A stretch of DNA of 64,000 bases from Mesorhizobium sp. 131-2-1 (GCF_016756535.1 NZ_AP023247.1:4898501-4962500), one strand, 5' to 3'; numbered from the stretch's first letter, positions 18,204-26,675 are shown. Numbers and translations are program-made. The notes: generated by a model from the sequence alone, not told the origin.

Positions 18204-18581
18204 ATGAAACCGAACTATCTTCGACGGACGACTGTTTCGATACTTGCAGGATTGCTTATATGCGCTGCAGCCGGGGCCGGCGCGGCGCAATCGCTGGCCG
18301 GGAAGGTCGGCGACAAACGATTCTCTCCGTATTTGCCGGGCAGCGCGAAGGACGAATGCACCAGGGCCTACAAGGACTATGTGGCTGCAAGTGGCCATTC
18401 GGCCTATGCGACGACCTTCTATTCGCGCGTCGTCGACCTCTACATCATCTGCGGCTCGGGGCTGAACGCTCCCTCGCAAAAGGCCGCGGAAGAGCGGGCG
18501 CTGCGATCCTGCCAGGCGGGCTTGAAGAGGTGGAAGGTCAGGACCGCGAGCGGCGGCTGCGAAATCGCGGCTTCGAAGTAG
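18204..18581 (+). CDS. Small exported protein of unknown function
   Basis: The 125-residue product starts with a signal peptide (MKPNYLRRTTVSILAGLL, alanine-rich cleavage region ending GAAQ). The mature part has four cysteines (DECTRAYKDY, LYIICGSG, LRSCQAGLKRW, SGGCEIAASK), which suggests two disulfides in the periplasm. No domain is recognised. ATG 18204 is chosen because the signal peptide starts there. It lies between the macrodomain gene and the carboxylase alpha gene and could be part of the same transcript, but a palindromic repeat separates it from the latter. Confidence 0.7.
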   Translation: MKPNYLRRTTVSILAGLLICAAAGAGAAQSLAGKVGDKRFSPYLPGSAKDECTRAYKDYVAASGHSAYATTFYSRVVDLYIICGSGLNAPSQKAAEERALRSCQAGLKRWKVRTASGGCEIAASK

Positions 18582-18665
18582 GTCGGACCGTGCATCGCGG
18601 AGAGCACTCCCTTGGTAAGGGAGAGGCCCATGCGCGAACACTTGCAAGGACAGGCTGGCGGGACA

Positions 18666-18825
18666 GCGCCCCCCTCTGTCCTGCCGGACATCTCCCCCAC
18701 AAGGGGGGAGAACGGACGTCGCCGCCGATTTCGCCAATCGCGCGCGTTGCAGGAATAGGCGGTTCGCCGAAGTTGCCAATCTCCCCCCAAGTGGGGGAGA
18801 TGTCTGGCAGGACAGAGGGGGGCGC
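18666..18825. repeat. Long intergenic inverted repeat, family A
   Basis: This is a second copy of the 160-base element at 3557-3716. The left arm runs GCGCCCCCCTCTGTCCTGCC then GACATCTCCCCCACAAGGGG; the right arm runs CTCCCCCCAAGTGGGGGAGA then TCTGGCAGGACAGAGGGGGG. It lies inside the leucine-degradation cluster just ahead of the carboxylase alpha gene, so it could separate or attenuate transcription. Confidence 0.8.
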
Positions 18826-18867
18826 GAAGGATCGCCAACGTCGCCCATCGCAAGCTTGGGGGGCCCC

Positions 18868-20832
18868 ATGTTCGGCAAGATCCTGATCGCCAATCGCGGC
18901 GAGATCGCCTGCCGCGTCATCCGCACGGCACGAAGGCTGGGCGTGCGCACCGTCGCCGTCTATTCGGATGCGGATGCGAAGGCCCTGCATGTCGGGATGG
19001 CCGACGAGGCGGTGCATATCGGACCCTCGCCGGTCGGCGAGAGCTATCTGCGCGGCGACAGGATCGTCGCGGCAGCGCTTGCCACCGGCGCAGAGGCCAT
19101 CCATCCCGGCTACGGCTTCCTGTCGGAGAACCCCGATTTCGTCGACCAGGTGACGGCGGCAGGCCTCGTCTTCATTGGCCCGTCGGCGGCCTCGATCCGC
19201 GCCATGGGGCTGAAGGATGCGGCCAAGCGGCTGATGGAGAAGGCCGGCGTGCCCGTGGTGCCCGGCTATCACGGCGAAGCGCAGGAGATCGTGCTGCTCG
19301 CCTCCAAGGCGCGCGAGATCGGCTATCCGGTGCTGATCAAGGCGCGCGCCGGCGGTGGCGGCAAGGGCATGCGCCGCGTCGACCACCCGGACGATTTCTC
19401 CGAGGCGCTGTCCGGCGCGCGGCGCGAGGCCAAGGCCGCATTCGGCGACGACCGTGTGCTGGTGGAAAAATACGTCGACAAGCCGCGCCATATCGAGGTG
19501 CAGGTGTTCGGCGACAATTTCGGCAGTGCCGTGCATCTCTTCGAGCGCGACTGCTCGGCGCAGCGCCGCCACCAGAAGGTGATCGAGGAGGCGCCTGCCC
19601 CGGGCATGACGCCGGCGCTGCGCAAGGCGATGACCGAGGCCGCGGTCAAGGCCGCCAAGGCGATCAGCTATTCAGGCGCCGGCACGATCGAATTCATCGT
19701 CGACGCCTCGCAGGGGCTGAAGGCCGACCGCTTCTGGTTCATGGAAATGAACACGCGCCTGCAGGTCGAGCATCCCGTTACCGAAATGGTCACCGGCGTC
19801 GATCTGGTCGAATGGCAGCTTCGCGTCGCTGCCGGCGAGAAACTGCCCAAGACGCAAGGCGAGATCCAACTCGCCGGCCATGCCTTCGAAGCACGCATCT
19901 ATGCCGAGGACGCTGCCAAGGGATTCCTGCCGGCGACGGGCACGCTGCATCATCTGAAATTCCCGGATGCCGGGCCGGAGGATGCCGCCATACGCATCGA
20001 GACCGGCGTGCGCGCGGGCGATGCGATCTCGCCCTTCTACGATCCGATGATCGCCAAGCTGGTGGCGCATGGCAAGGACAGGCCCTCGGCGCTCGAAGCG
20101 CTGCGCAAGGCGCTGGCACGAACCGAAGTCGCCGGCTCAACCGTCAACACCGCCTTTCTTGCAGCGCTCGCCGCGGATGCCGATTTCGTGGCGGGCGATG
20201 TCGACACCGGGCTGATCGGCCGGCATCAGGATGAACTGGTGGCGGTCGCCCCTCCGAACGGCGAGATCATTGCCGCCGCGGCGCTAGCCGCCTCCGGCGC
20301 CAGCGCGCAGGCACCGAGCAGCGATCCCTGGTCGTCGCTCGCCGGCTACGCGCATTTCCACACGGTGGAGCGCCGCACCCGGCTGCGCCTCGGCGAGGAG
20401 GATATCCTCGCGCGCGTTTCGGTGCGGCCGGACGGCCGCTTCCAAGTGGCGCTCGAAGCGCCCTACGAAGAGGTCAATTCCCACGACCTCAGGACCGCCC
20501 CTCGCCTCGCCCGCTGGCCAGGCCACGTCACCGTGTTCGACGATGCCGTCGGCTACAGTTTCGTGGTGCCAGACCCGCTGGCAAAGGCCGACGAGGCCGC
20601 AGCCGCCTCGGGCAGCCTACGGGCGCCGATGCCGGGCCTGGTCAAGCTGGTGCGCGCGGCAAAGGGCGATGCCGTCATCAAGGGCCAACCGCTCTTGATC
20701 CTGGAGGCGATGAAGATGGAGCACACCATCGCGGCCCCGCATGACGGGGTGATCGCCGAGATCGCGGCCGAGGGCGCGCAGGTCAGCGACGGCACCGTGC
20801 TGGTGCGCTTCGCCGAAGAGATGCAGACATAA
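18868..20832 (+). CDS. mccA: 3-methylcrotonyl-CoA carboxylase, biotin carboxylase/BCCP (alpha) subunit
   Basis: This 654-residue biotin-carrying subunit carboxylates its own biotin with ATP and bicarbonate, then hands the carboxyl group to MccB. Domains in order are the biotin carboxylase N-domain (KILIANRGEIACRVIRTARRLG), the ATP-grasp domain with the glycine loop KARAGGGGKGMR and the MEMNTRLQVEHPVTE active-site segment, the BC C-domain, a linker domain, and a C-terminal biotinyl domain with EAMKMEH, where Lys616 should carry biotin. ATG 18868 (MFGKILIANRG) fits the family; an in-frame ATG 12 bases earlier is possible. The subunits are separated in this operon by the macrodomain and a small exported gene, which is unusual. 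Confidence 0.95.
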   Translation: MFGKILIANRGEIACRVIRTARRLGVRTVAVYSDADAKALHVGMADEAVHIGPSPVGESYLRGDRIVAAALATGAEAIHPGYGFLSENPDFVDQVTAAGLVFIGPSAASIRAMGLKDAAKRLMEKAGVPVVPGYHGEAQEIVLLASKAREIGYPVLIKARAGGGGKGMRRVDHPDDFSEALSGARREAKAAFGDDRVLVEKYVDKPRHIEVQVFGDNFGSAVHLFERDCSAQRRHQKVIEEAPAPGMTPALRKAMTEAAVKAAKAISYSGAGTIEFIVDASQGLKADRFWFMEMNTRLQVEHPVTEMVTGVDLVEWQLRVAAGEKLPKTQGEIQLAGHAFEARIYAEDAAKGFLPATGTLHHLKFPDAGPEDAAIRIETGVRAGDAISPFYDPMIAKLVAHGKDRPSALEALRKALARTEVAGSTVNTAFLAALAADADFVAGDVDTGLIGRHQDELVAVAPPNGEIIAAAALAASGASAQAPSSDPWSSLAGYAHFHTVERRTRLRLGEEDILARVSVRPDGRFQVALEAPYEEVNSHDLRTAPRLARWPGHVTVFDDAVGYSFVVPDPLAKADEAAAASGSLRAPMPGLVKLVRAAKGDAVIKGQPLLILEAMKMEHTIAAPHDGVIAEIAAEGAQVSDGTVLVRFAEEMQT

Positions 20833-20868
20833 AAAATGGAAATGGCCGGAATAGATCCGGCCATTTCC
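20831..20868 (-). terminator. Intrinsic terminator between convergent mccA and the ABC binding protein
   Basis: GGAAATGGCCGG and CCGGCCATTTCC form a 12-bp stem at 20838-20868. On the minus strand it is followed by A and six T residues, so it terminates the leftward ABC binding-protein gene; on the plus strand it can still slow transcription from mccA. Confidence 0.85.
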
Positions 20869-20887
20869 AACTGTCAGGCAGGCAAGA

Positions 20888-22009
20888 TTACGGCTGGATC
20901 GGCGCGTATTTGCCGTCGTGCCACTGGTTGATGTCGTAGCTGGCGTTCTTCAGGTCGCCCTTCTCGTCGAAGATGACGTCGCCGACAACGGTGCTGATCG
21001 GCTGGCCGTTCTTCAGCGCGTCCGCCACCTTGGCCGGGTCGTCGCTGCCGGCGCGCTTGATGCCCTCGGCGAAAGCCTGGACCACGGCGTAGGAGAACAG
21101 CGTGAAGCCTTCCGGCACGAAGCCGCCTGCCTTGATCTTGGCGACGGCGTCCTTGGCTTCCGGCTTGGCCTGCGGATCGGACGGGAAGACGAACATCGTG
21201 CCTTCGCCGGCCGGCCCGGCGACCTGCCAGAATTCCGGCGAGGCGATCGAGTCCGGCATGATCAGCTGGAACTTGACGTTCTGCTCGGCCGCCTGGCGCA
21301 GAATAAGGCCGGCTTCAGGGTGATAGCCGCCGAAATAGACGACGTCGGCCTTCAGTTCCTTCAGCTTGGTGACGAGGGCCGAATAGTCCTTCTCGCCGGC
21401 ATTGATGCCTTCATAATCCACCTCGGTGAGGCCGCCGGCATTCATCGTCGCCTTGACGGCGTCGGCCACGCCCTGGCCGTAGGCGCTCTTGTCATGCAGG
21501 ATGACAACGTTCTTGCCGGCATATTTCTTGGCGATCCACGGACCGATGAAGGCGCCCTGCGCGTCGTCGCGCGTGTAGAGGCGCATGATCGTCGGCCAGC
21601 CGGCCTTGGCGGCGGCGTCGGTAAGCACCGGGTTCGACGAGGCGGGGCTCATCATCAGCGTGCCGGCTTCGGCATAGACGGCGGAGGCCGGAATGCTGGA
21701 GCCCGAGCAGGCATGGCCGTCGACGAATTTGGTGCCGTCGGCGACGATGCGGTTGGCGACCGAAACCGCCTGCTTCGGATCGCACTGGTCGTCCTGGATG
21801 TCGAGCTTGATCTGGTTGCCGTTGACCCCGCCGGCGGCGTTGATGGCGTCGGCGGCGGCCTGCGCGCCCTGCTTGAACTGGTCGCCGATCGTGGCAAGCT
21901 GTCCGGTCATCGGGCCGACCACCGAAATGGTGATGTCGTCGGCAAACGCCAAGGGAGCGCTCATCATCAGGCCCAATGCGGCCGCGCTCAAAATACCCAA
22001 TTTTTTCAT
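20888..22009 (-). CDS. Branched-chain amino acid ABC transporter substrate-binding protein
   Basis: This periplasmic binding protein of the LIV-I type has 373 residues and captures leucine/isoleucine/valine or related amino acids for an ABC importer whose membrane and ATPase parts are not in the window. A signal peptide (MKKLGILSAAALGLMMSAPLA) ends at AFA. The type I periplasmic fold is recognised by ISVVGPMTGQLATIGDQFKQGA, the paired cysteines in DDQCDPKQAV and DGHACSGSS, and YFGGYHPEAGLILRQA. A strong AGTGGAGGAG ribosome site precedes the ATG. It converges on the leucine degradation cluster, so it could supply its substrate. Family is confident; ligand preference is inferred. Confidence 0.93.
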   Translation of the reverse strand: MKKLGILSAAALGLMMSAPLAFADDITISVVGPMTGQLATIGDQFKQGAQAAADAINAAGGVNGNQIKLDIQDDQCDPKQAVSVANRIVADGTKFVDGHACSGSSIPASAVYAEAGTLMMSPASSNPVLTDAAAKAGWPTIMRLYTRDDAQGAFIGPWIAKKYAGKNVVILHDKSAYGQGVADAVKATMNAGGLTEVDYEGINAGEKDYSALVTKLKELKADVVYFGGYHPEAGLILRQAAEQNVKFQLIMPDSIASPEFWQVAGPAGEGTMFVFPSDPQAKPEAKDAVAKIKAGGFVPEGFTLFSYAVVQAFAEGIKRAGSDDPAKVADALKNGQPISTVVGDVIFDEKGDLKNASYDINQWHDGKYAPIQP

Positions 22010-22401
22010 AGCGATAACTCCTCCACTATCGCGCGGCCGGTCCGGCCGCGCTTCTTCTCAGAGAGGCCGGACAATTTCACCCTTCGTCCGGCATGTCTTG
22101 GCGCATCGACGGTACTCGATTGGGCCTGTGCGCGTGGCTGGAAACTCTTGTTTGACCCTGATCTTTCCGAAAGCCGGGTCCCACTTTTTGGGATCATGGC
22201 CCAAAACGGCAAAAGCCGCGCCGGCCTTGTCCCGGCCGGTCGCGGCTTTTGCCAAACGAGCTTCCCCGAACGCCCCCGCGCCCGAAAACCCCACTCGCTT
22301 CCCTGTCTTCCTGTTCGTCCAGCCGTCTTGCCGCGGCCTTGTCCCTGGCACCGGCCGTCTTGCGCGGCCTTGGCCCGAAGCGTTTCCGCCCTCGTTATTC
22401 C
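22010..22401. other. Intergenic region with palindromic elements
   Basis: No gene is supported here. It contains an intergenic repeat of the CCGAAAGCCGGGTCCCAC / TTTTTGGGATCATGGCCC type (about 22158-22203). It also has a strong hairpin, AAAAGCCGCGCCGGCC with GGCCGGTCGCGGCTTTT (22211-22250), which could terminate the Sel1-like gene. Two imperfect direct copies of AAGGCCGCGCAAGACGGC-like sequence lie at about 22318-22375 on the minus strand. Confidence 0.5.
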
Positions 22402-22668
22402 TCAGTGCATCGTCATCCATTCGCGCGCTTCGCGCAGCGCCCGGGCGATCTCGGCCTTGGACATGGCCGCCGATAGTTCCGAGCGCAACGCGGCGGCGCG
22501 GACCGAACCCTTGATCGCGGCGATGTTGAACCATTTGTGGGCGGCCACGACGTCGGTCTCGCAATCGCGGCCGGTCGCATACATCATGCCCAGTTCGAAA
22601 AGAATGTCGGCCTGGGCGGTTGCCCCCATGGCGCCGAAGCCGGCTTCAAGCATTTCAAAACGTGCCAT
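22402..22668 (-). CDS. Sel1-repeat-like small protein
   Basis: The 88-residue protein contains one or two Sel1-like helix pairs: ILFELGMMYATGRDCETDVVAAHKWFNIAAIKG is the hallmark pattern (LG.MY..G..V..D...A.KWF..AA..G), read in pieces at about residues 22-54. The C-terminal helix EIARALREAREWM completes it. Such short Sel1 proteins are adaptor-like and cytoplasmic; partners are unknown. A purine-rich stretch precedes the ATG at 22668. It stands alone between two intergenic regions. Confidence 0.8.
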   Translation of the reverse strand: MARFEMLEAGFGAMGATAQADILFELGMMYATGRDCETDVVAAHKWFNIAAIKGSVRAAALRSELSAAMSKAEIARALREAREWMTMH

Positions 22669-23103
22669 TTCAATCCCCTGTCTGGCTCCCGAGAGCTGCC
22701 TCCTTCTGTCCCTTGGTATCCCTCGGGGGGCCGCTCTTTCGATGCTTTCGAGGATGAAGCCGAGCCTTGAATCCGTCGTTAAATGGCGTGCTTAATTTGA
22801 GGAAAACAAAGCTAAAACAAGAGGTAAACGCTCAAATTCGTTAAGCATACAAAGCCCGCAATTCAGCCTGTTTGCGGCAAATTTGACGAAAACTTCGAAC
22901 GACCGGGTCAAGACTCCGCTAACCACGGGAACCAAAGACGACGAAGCGATCCGTTCATTTCCGCGTTGAAGGGGGGGCGGCAAAATCCTGCAACCTTCCC
23001 CGGCGGCACCGCTTTCGTTTTGCCGGAAGCTGGATTAGCTTACGTTTGCGTAAGGGGTAGGAAGGCGGGACGGAGCCCACCGAAACCTATAGGGAGGACA
23101 GAA
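22669..23103. other. Intergenic region, no gene seen
   Basis: These 435 bases hold no convincing ORF. The middle (22795-22905) is notably A/T-rich for this genome and probably contains the divergent promoters of the Sel1-like and DUF2147-like genes. A good ribosome binding site, AGGGAGGACA, ends the region at 23091-23100. Confidence 0.4.
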
Positions 23104-23445
23104 ATGTTGCGAAAAGTGAGCCTGGCCGTAGCGGCCACCTTGATCCTGGCCGGCACGGCCTTTGCCGATCCGATCGAAGGCAATTGGAAGACGCAGGCCG
23201 GCGATACGGCGGCGATCGGCGGGAGCGACGCGTTTTCCATCACGCTGAAAACCGGCAAATATGCCGGCAAGACCATCGGCTCGCTCAAGCCGGCAGGCGA
23301 CAACAAATATGCCGGCAGCATCACCGATCCGGCAAATGACAAGACCTATTCCGGCAAAGCGACGCTTTCGGGCACGTCGCTGAAGATGAGCGGCTGCGTG
23401 CTTGGCGGCCTGATCTGCAAGAGCCAGACCTGGACTAGACAGTAA
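23104..23445 (+). CDS. DUF2147-like exported protein
   Basis: The 113-residue product has a signal peptide (MLRKVSLAVAATLILAG, cut after TAFA) and a mature part beginning DPIEGNWKT, the usual opening of DUF2147 proteins. GKTIGSLKPAGDNKYAGSI and the two cysteines in SGCVLGGLICKSQTW, near the C-terminus, also fit that family. Function of the family is unknown; it is periplasmic. ATG 23104 follows AGGGAGGACA. It is the last core-like gene before the serine recombinase, so the island probably begins just past its stop codon. Confidence 0.8.
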   Translation: MLRKVSLAVAATLILAGTAFADPIEGNWKTQAGDTAAIGGSDAFSITLKTGKYAGKTIGSLKPAGDNKYAGSITDPANDKTYSGKATLSGTSLKMSGCVLGGLICKSQTWTRQ

Positions 23446-23465
23446 CTCTGCAGACTGATATCCCC

Positions 23466-23493
23466 GGCGTCTCCAGACACCCACGGAGACGCC
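23466..23493. other. Hairpin at the presumed left edge of the island
   Basis: GGCGTCTCC (23466-23474) and GGAGACGCC (23485-23493) form a perfect 9-bp stem directly before the recombinase ATG at 23501. There is no T run, so it could be a terminator of the DUF2147-like gene, an operator, or part of a recombinase attachment site. Confidence 0.45.
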
Positions 23494-23500
23494 ATCCGCT

Positions 23501-25000
23501 ATGCTACAACCCCGAGACCTCAAGGGCCGCACCGCGATTTCGTACGCTCGCTGGAGTTCCGGCAAGCAGACACAGGGCGACAGCCTTGCCAGACAGACTA
23601 AGAATGCCGAGGAGTTCTGTGCGGCGCATGGGCTGACGCTGGACCAGAAGTTGACCGACGAAGGTATCTCCGCCTTCAAGGGCGCGAACCTTGAAGCCAG
23701 CCTTGGCCAATTCGTCAGCGATGTCAGGACCGGCAAGATACCCAATGACGTGGTCCTGATCGTCGAGAACATTGACCGCATCACCCGCGTGAAGCCTACA
23801 CGGGCAATCCGCTACTTCCTCGACCTCTTGGACACCGGCCTCACGCTCGTGACCCTGACGGATCAACGTATCCACACCAGCGAGGGCTATGACGACAGCT
23901 TCGCCAACCTCATGATGTCACTCATGGCAATGCAGGCGGCTCATGAGTACAGCGCCAAGCTGTCCTACCGTGTCCGCGAGGCGTGGCAACGCAAGCCAGA
24001 GAAGGCACGGGCGGGACGCATCAAGGTCTCCAAGCTGCCCTTCTGGATTGACCGCGAAACGAACGGGCTGAATGAACGAGCCGATGACGCCCGGCTCGTC
24101 TTCAAGCTTGCCGAGGAGGGCCACGGACAGCAGGCAATCACACAGATATTGAACACTCGCGGCATCCCCTCGCCCGGAGGGAACACTTGGGCACAAGCCG
24201 TCGTCGGGGATGTTCTTCGGTCCCAAGCTGCCTACGGGTGCCTTGTCCTCAAGGGCGAAGAGGTCCCCGGTTATTTCCCGGCGCTGATCACCGAGACCGA
24301 ATGGCTGGCCACTCGCCAGCGCACCAAGGCCCGTCGCCACAGCAGACAGGTGGGGCGGACATCGAACCTGTTTTCTCGCATGGTCCACTGCGGACACTGC
24401 GGCTCCCCGATGGTTCTCACGTCCTCCAAGAAAGGCAGTGCGGTGTGGGGCTATTTCACCTGTACGGGCAAGACCTTCAAGCGCACCGGATGCACCGCCC
24501 CCAACTGGCGATATGACCAGTTCGAGCGAGAGTTGATTGACCGCATTGGTTTCCTGGCTGTTCCTGTACCGCAGGACCAGACAACCCCCGATCTCGCAGG
24601 GAAACTTGAGGAGACCATAGGTGCCCTTGAGGCCAAGCAATCCAACGTCCTTGCCGGTATCGCCGAGGCTGAAACCGCCGACGTGCGCAAAGTCCTGCTG
24701 GGGAAGGCCGATGAACTGGCCCGGCAAATAGAGGCGAAGCGGAGGGAGATGATGGGCATCCGAGAGAATGACGCACGGTACCGTGAGAGTGCGTCGGCTG
24801 TCGTCGACTTCGAGATGGATCAGGAGGAGATCAAGCGGCTGGCCAAGGAAGACCGGAAGGGAGCCCAAGGGCTCATCTCCAATCTCGTGCAGCGCATCGA
24901 CCTTGAGAGCGACAGCAAGACCCTCAGGCGGGCGGTCGTCACCATGCGAAGCGGCTACAGCCACCCCCTTGTTTTCGACAGCACCGGGGAGCCGGGCTGA
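23501..25000 (+). CDS. Large serine recombinase
   Basis: This 499-residue serine integrase/resolvase catalyses site-specific integration and excision through a phosphoserine link. The N-terminal resolvase domain carries the nucleophile Ser19 in YARWSSGKQ and the arginine-rich IDRITRVKPTRAIR. A Recombinase domain (about 160-270) includes GHGQQAITQILNTRGIPSPGGNTW. The zinc ribbon has CGHCGSPM and then CTGKTFKRTGCTA, and a C-terminal coiled coil follows (LEETIGALEAKQSN, EAKRREMMGIREN). All expected parts are present, so it is probably active. It lies at the left end of the 18.5-kb accessory region and faces into it, as integration genes often do. The attachment sites are not identified with certainty. 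Confidence 0.93.
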   Translation: MLQPRDLKGRTAISYARWSSGKQTQGDSLARQTKNAEEFCAAHGLTLDQKLTDEGISAFKGANLEASLGQFVSDVRTGKIPNDVVLIVENIDRITRVKPTRAIRYFLDLLDTGLTLVTLTDQRIHTSEGYDDSFANLMMSLMAMQAAHEYSAKLSYRVREAWQRKPEKARAGRIKVSKLPFWIDRETNGLNERADDARLVFKLAEEGHGQQAITQILNTRGIPSPGGNTWAQAVVGDVLRSQAAYGCLVLKGEEVPGYFPALITETEWLATRQRTKARRHSRQVGRTSNLFSRMVHCGHCGSPMVLTSSKKGSAVWGYFTCTGKTFKRTGCTAPNWRYDQFERELIDRIGFLAVPVPQDQTTPDLAGKLEETIGALEAKQSNVLAGIAEAETADVRKVLLGKADELARQIEAKRREMMGIRENDARYRESASAVVDFEMDQEEIKRLAKEDRKGAQGLISNLVQRIDLESDSKTLRRAVVTMRSGYSHPLVFDSTGEPG

Positions 25001-25009
25001 TTAAGTCGT

Positions 25010-25252
25010 CATATAGCACATAGAACCTCCGCCGCTTAAAGGCGCTATGAGAAAATTGTTCCTCAAACACCCCCAAAAAGCAGCGGCGAATAGAACAAAA
25101 TAATTACCCCCTCATATGGGACATAGAACGGGAAAATTTTCTTTCCTCCCCTGCCGTAATACCCCATAGAGCTGCTCATTAGTGAGAGCTAATTAGGGGC
25201 CCATATTGGACATAGAAGCCGTTCATTAGGTTGCCATATAGAGGGATAGAAC
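25010..25252 (+). repeat. Dispersed direct repeats, consensus CATATnGGACATAGAAC
   Basis: Four clear copies lie at 25010-25026 (CATATAGCACATAGAAC), 25113-25129 (CATATGGGACATAGAAC), 25202-25218 (CATATTGGACATAGAAG) and 25235-25252 (CATATAGAGGGATAGAAC). Weaker copies lie at about 25088-25096 (GAATAGAAC) and 25158-25171 (TAATACCCCATAGA). All are on the same strand and irregularly spaced, immediately after the recombinase gene. The 626-base region 25001-25626 has no convincing gene; a 24-codon frame at 25441-25515 lacks a ribosome site. The repeats may bind the recombinase, a directionality factor or the HTH protein encoded downstream. Confidence 0.7.
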
Positions 25253-25626
25253 GCCCTCCTGCAGCGACTACCCGGCATCATGGCAAAGCTCTCCGCTGCG
25301 CGTCCGCTTCCTGTTTCCTCCCCTGCCTTCTACGCTGTTGTCTTGGTGGTCTCCTGTGATCACCCGGGAACCCCTCCTATCGTCAGCGGCGGGCAGCTTT
25401 GTGGTCGAGGGCACCTGACGTCCCAAAGACACCCAACCTTATGCCTGACTGGTTCACCCGCCGCCATTCGGTCGATGAACTAAGGGCCCTTCTTCGGGAC
25501 GGCAACGCCGCCTGACCCCAGAGCGTGGCCTGAGAAGCGTCAAGCCCTGGCCAGTTCCTATACTGCCAACCTCAGCCAATCGACTCCCAACGCGCCGTAC
25601 GGCCCGAAGAAAGGCATTCCATCGCC

Positions 25627-26283
25627 ATGACTATGCATACCAATCCCACGCCCGGCCTCAAGGGATGGGTCAAGCAACACAAGTCGGCAGCCATTGCCCG
25701 TGGCGGTCGGTCACTCACCGCCGCAGAGGTGATCGCCGAGAGTGTCCGCTACAAGGCCGAGAGCGGTCGGCCCATCCTTGCTCGCGGAGAAATCTTCAAC
25801 CCCATCACGGGCGAGATCGTCACCGGCTGCCTCTCACTCTCCAATGCCCTCGACGTCCTTCGGGAACGCTACGGCATCGATACCACCGTCCGAAAGCTTA
25901 TCCCAAAGCTGGAACGCAAGGGGCTTCTGGAGCGCCGCCTTGCCTGGCGCATGGTGCCCATGGTGACTGACACGACCGCAAGGAAACCAGAGTATCGCCA
26001 TGACGCAGTAGCCACCACAGCAGCGATGGGCGCTGGCCTTCTGATACCCATTCACTACGGACGGAAGGAAGAGAAGTGGGTCCGAACCTTGGTCACCCCA
26101 GATGGACTTGAGTTTCTCGCGCGGCTCCTGAAGGCACCAGCGGGAGCCGTCAAGAAACCCAAGGCTCGGGATACCGTGTGGGCACTATTGTCCGAGGGCA
26201 GAACGCAGGCAGAGATCGTTCAACTGAGTGGCATGTCCAAGCAGGCGGTTTGGTACCACGCAAGGTCCATTAGCAACCTCTAA
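25627..26283 (+). CDS. HTH protein of unknown function
   Basis: This 218-residue basic protein has no recognised full-length family. The C-terminal 45 residues form a helix-turn-helix (ALLSEGRTQAEIVQLSG, then MSKQAVWYHARSI), similar to LuxR/resolvase-type HTH ends. The middle has a winged-helix look (SNALDVLRERYGIDTTVRKLIPKLERKGLLERR). It therefore may contain two DNA-binding units. Start choice is ATG 25627 or ATG 25633. It lies between the direct-repeat field and two large hairpins, so a regulatory role over the island, or over recombination, is reasonable. That role is inferred from context only. Confidence 0.7.
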   Translation: MTMHTNPTPGLKGWVKQHKSAAIARGGRSLTAAEVIAESVRYKAESGRPILARGEIFNPITGEIVTGCLSLSNALDVLRERYGIDTTVRKLIPKLERKGLLERRLAWRMVPMVTDTTARKPEYRHDAVATTAAMGAGLLIPIHYGRKEEKWVRTLVTPDGLEFLARLLKAPAGAVKKPKARDTVWALLSEGRTQAEIVQLSGMSKQAVWYHARSISNL

Positions 26284-26352
26284 GTCAAAGAAACTGGTCG
26301 TCGCTATACTATAGACGAGAGGTAACTGGGGGGCAGACTCCCTCGAGGAGAT

Positions 26353-26427
26353 AGCTGGCGGCCCAGTCGGGAACCCATGGATGAGACGGCTTCGCCGTTC
26401 ATGGGATAATCGACCGTGCTGCCAGCT
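26353..26427 (+). other. Large hairpin A, possible structured RNA
   Basis: AGCTGGC (26353-26359) pairs with GCCAGCT (26421-26427), GTCG with CGAC, and inside these CCCATG with CATGGG and ACGGC with GCCGT around a TTC loop. The result is a branched or bulged stem of about 75 nt. It begins 70 bases after the HTH gene stop. No long T run follows. It may be a terminator-like element, a protein-binding RNA or a DNA site. Confidence 0.55.
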
Positions 26428-26496
26428 TCGCTTTGGAGACAAGTTTCGGAGACAGGATTGATGGTCATCATTGATGATCATTTCTTTTGTCTCACC

Positions 26497-26591
26497 TGAG
26501 CCACAGCTTCAGGACCGTCAGGAGCCTCTATCGATACGGGCGAAGCCCGTCTCTGCGATAGCCTACCTGACGATAACCTGAAGTTGGCTCA
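26497..26591 (+). other. Large hairpin B, possible structured RNA
   Basis: Paired blocks from outside in are TGAGCCA/TGGCTCA, CTTCAGG/CCTGAAG, GTCAGG/CCTGAC, ATCG/CGAT and CGGGC/GCCCG with a GAA loop, separated by small symmetric bulges. The whole 95-nt element folds into one long imperfect rod. The alternating stem/bulge pattern resembles conserved ncRNA more than a simple terminator. It lies in the 392-base region 26284-26675 that has no supported gene. Confidence 0.6.
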
Positions 26592-26675
26592 CGGGCTCGC
26601 TTTGCGTCCTGCATCCTTGCCCCCACCTTTTTTGTCGCTGGCTCGACAGCACCACGACGGCGACGCCCGACGCAC

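Noticed and set aside
23466..23493. Certain attL site of the serine recombinase
   Set aside because: It is a good palindrome at the right place, but no matching core was found at the right edge of the island, so it is listed only as a hairpin.
25010..25252. CRISPR array or tandem repeat
   Set aside because: Spacing is irregular (33 to 103 bases), copies are degenerate, and no cas gene lies nearby.
25280..25483. A 67-codon plus-strand gene in the repeat field
   Set aside because: Composition is Pro/Ser/Cys-rich without domain pattern, there is no ribosome site, and it overlaps the end of the repeats.
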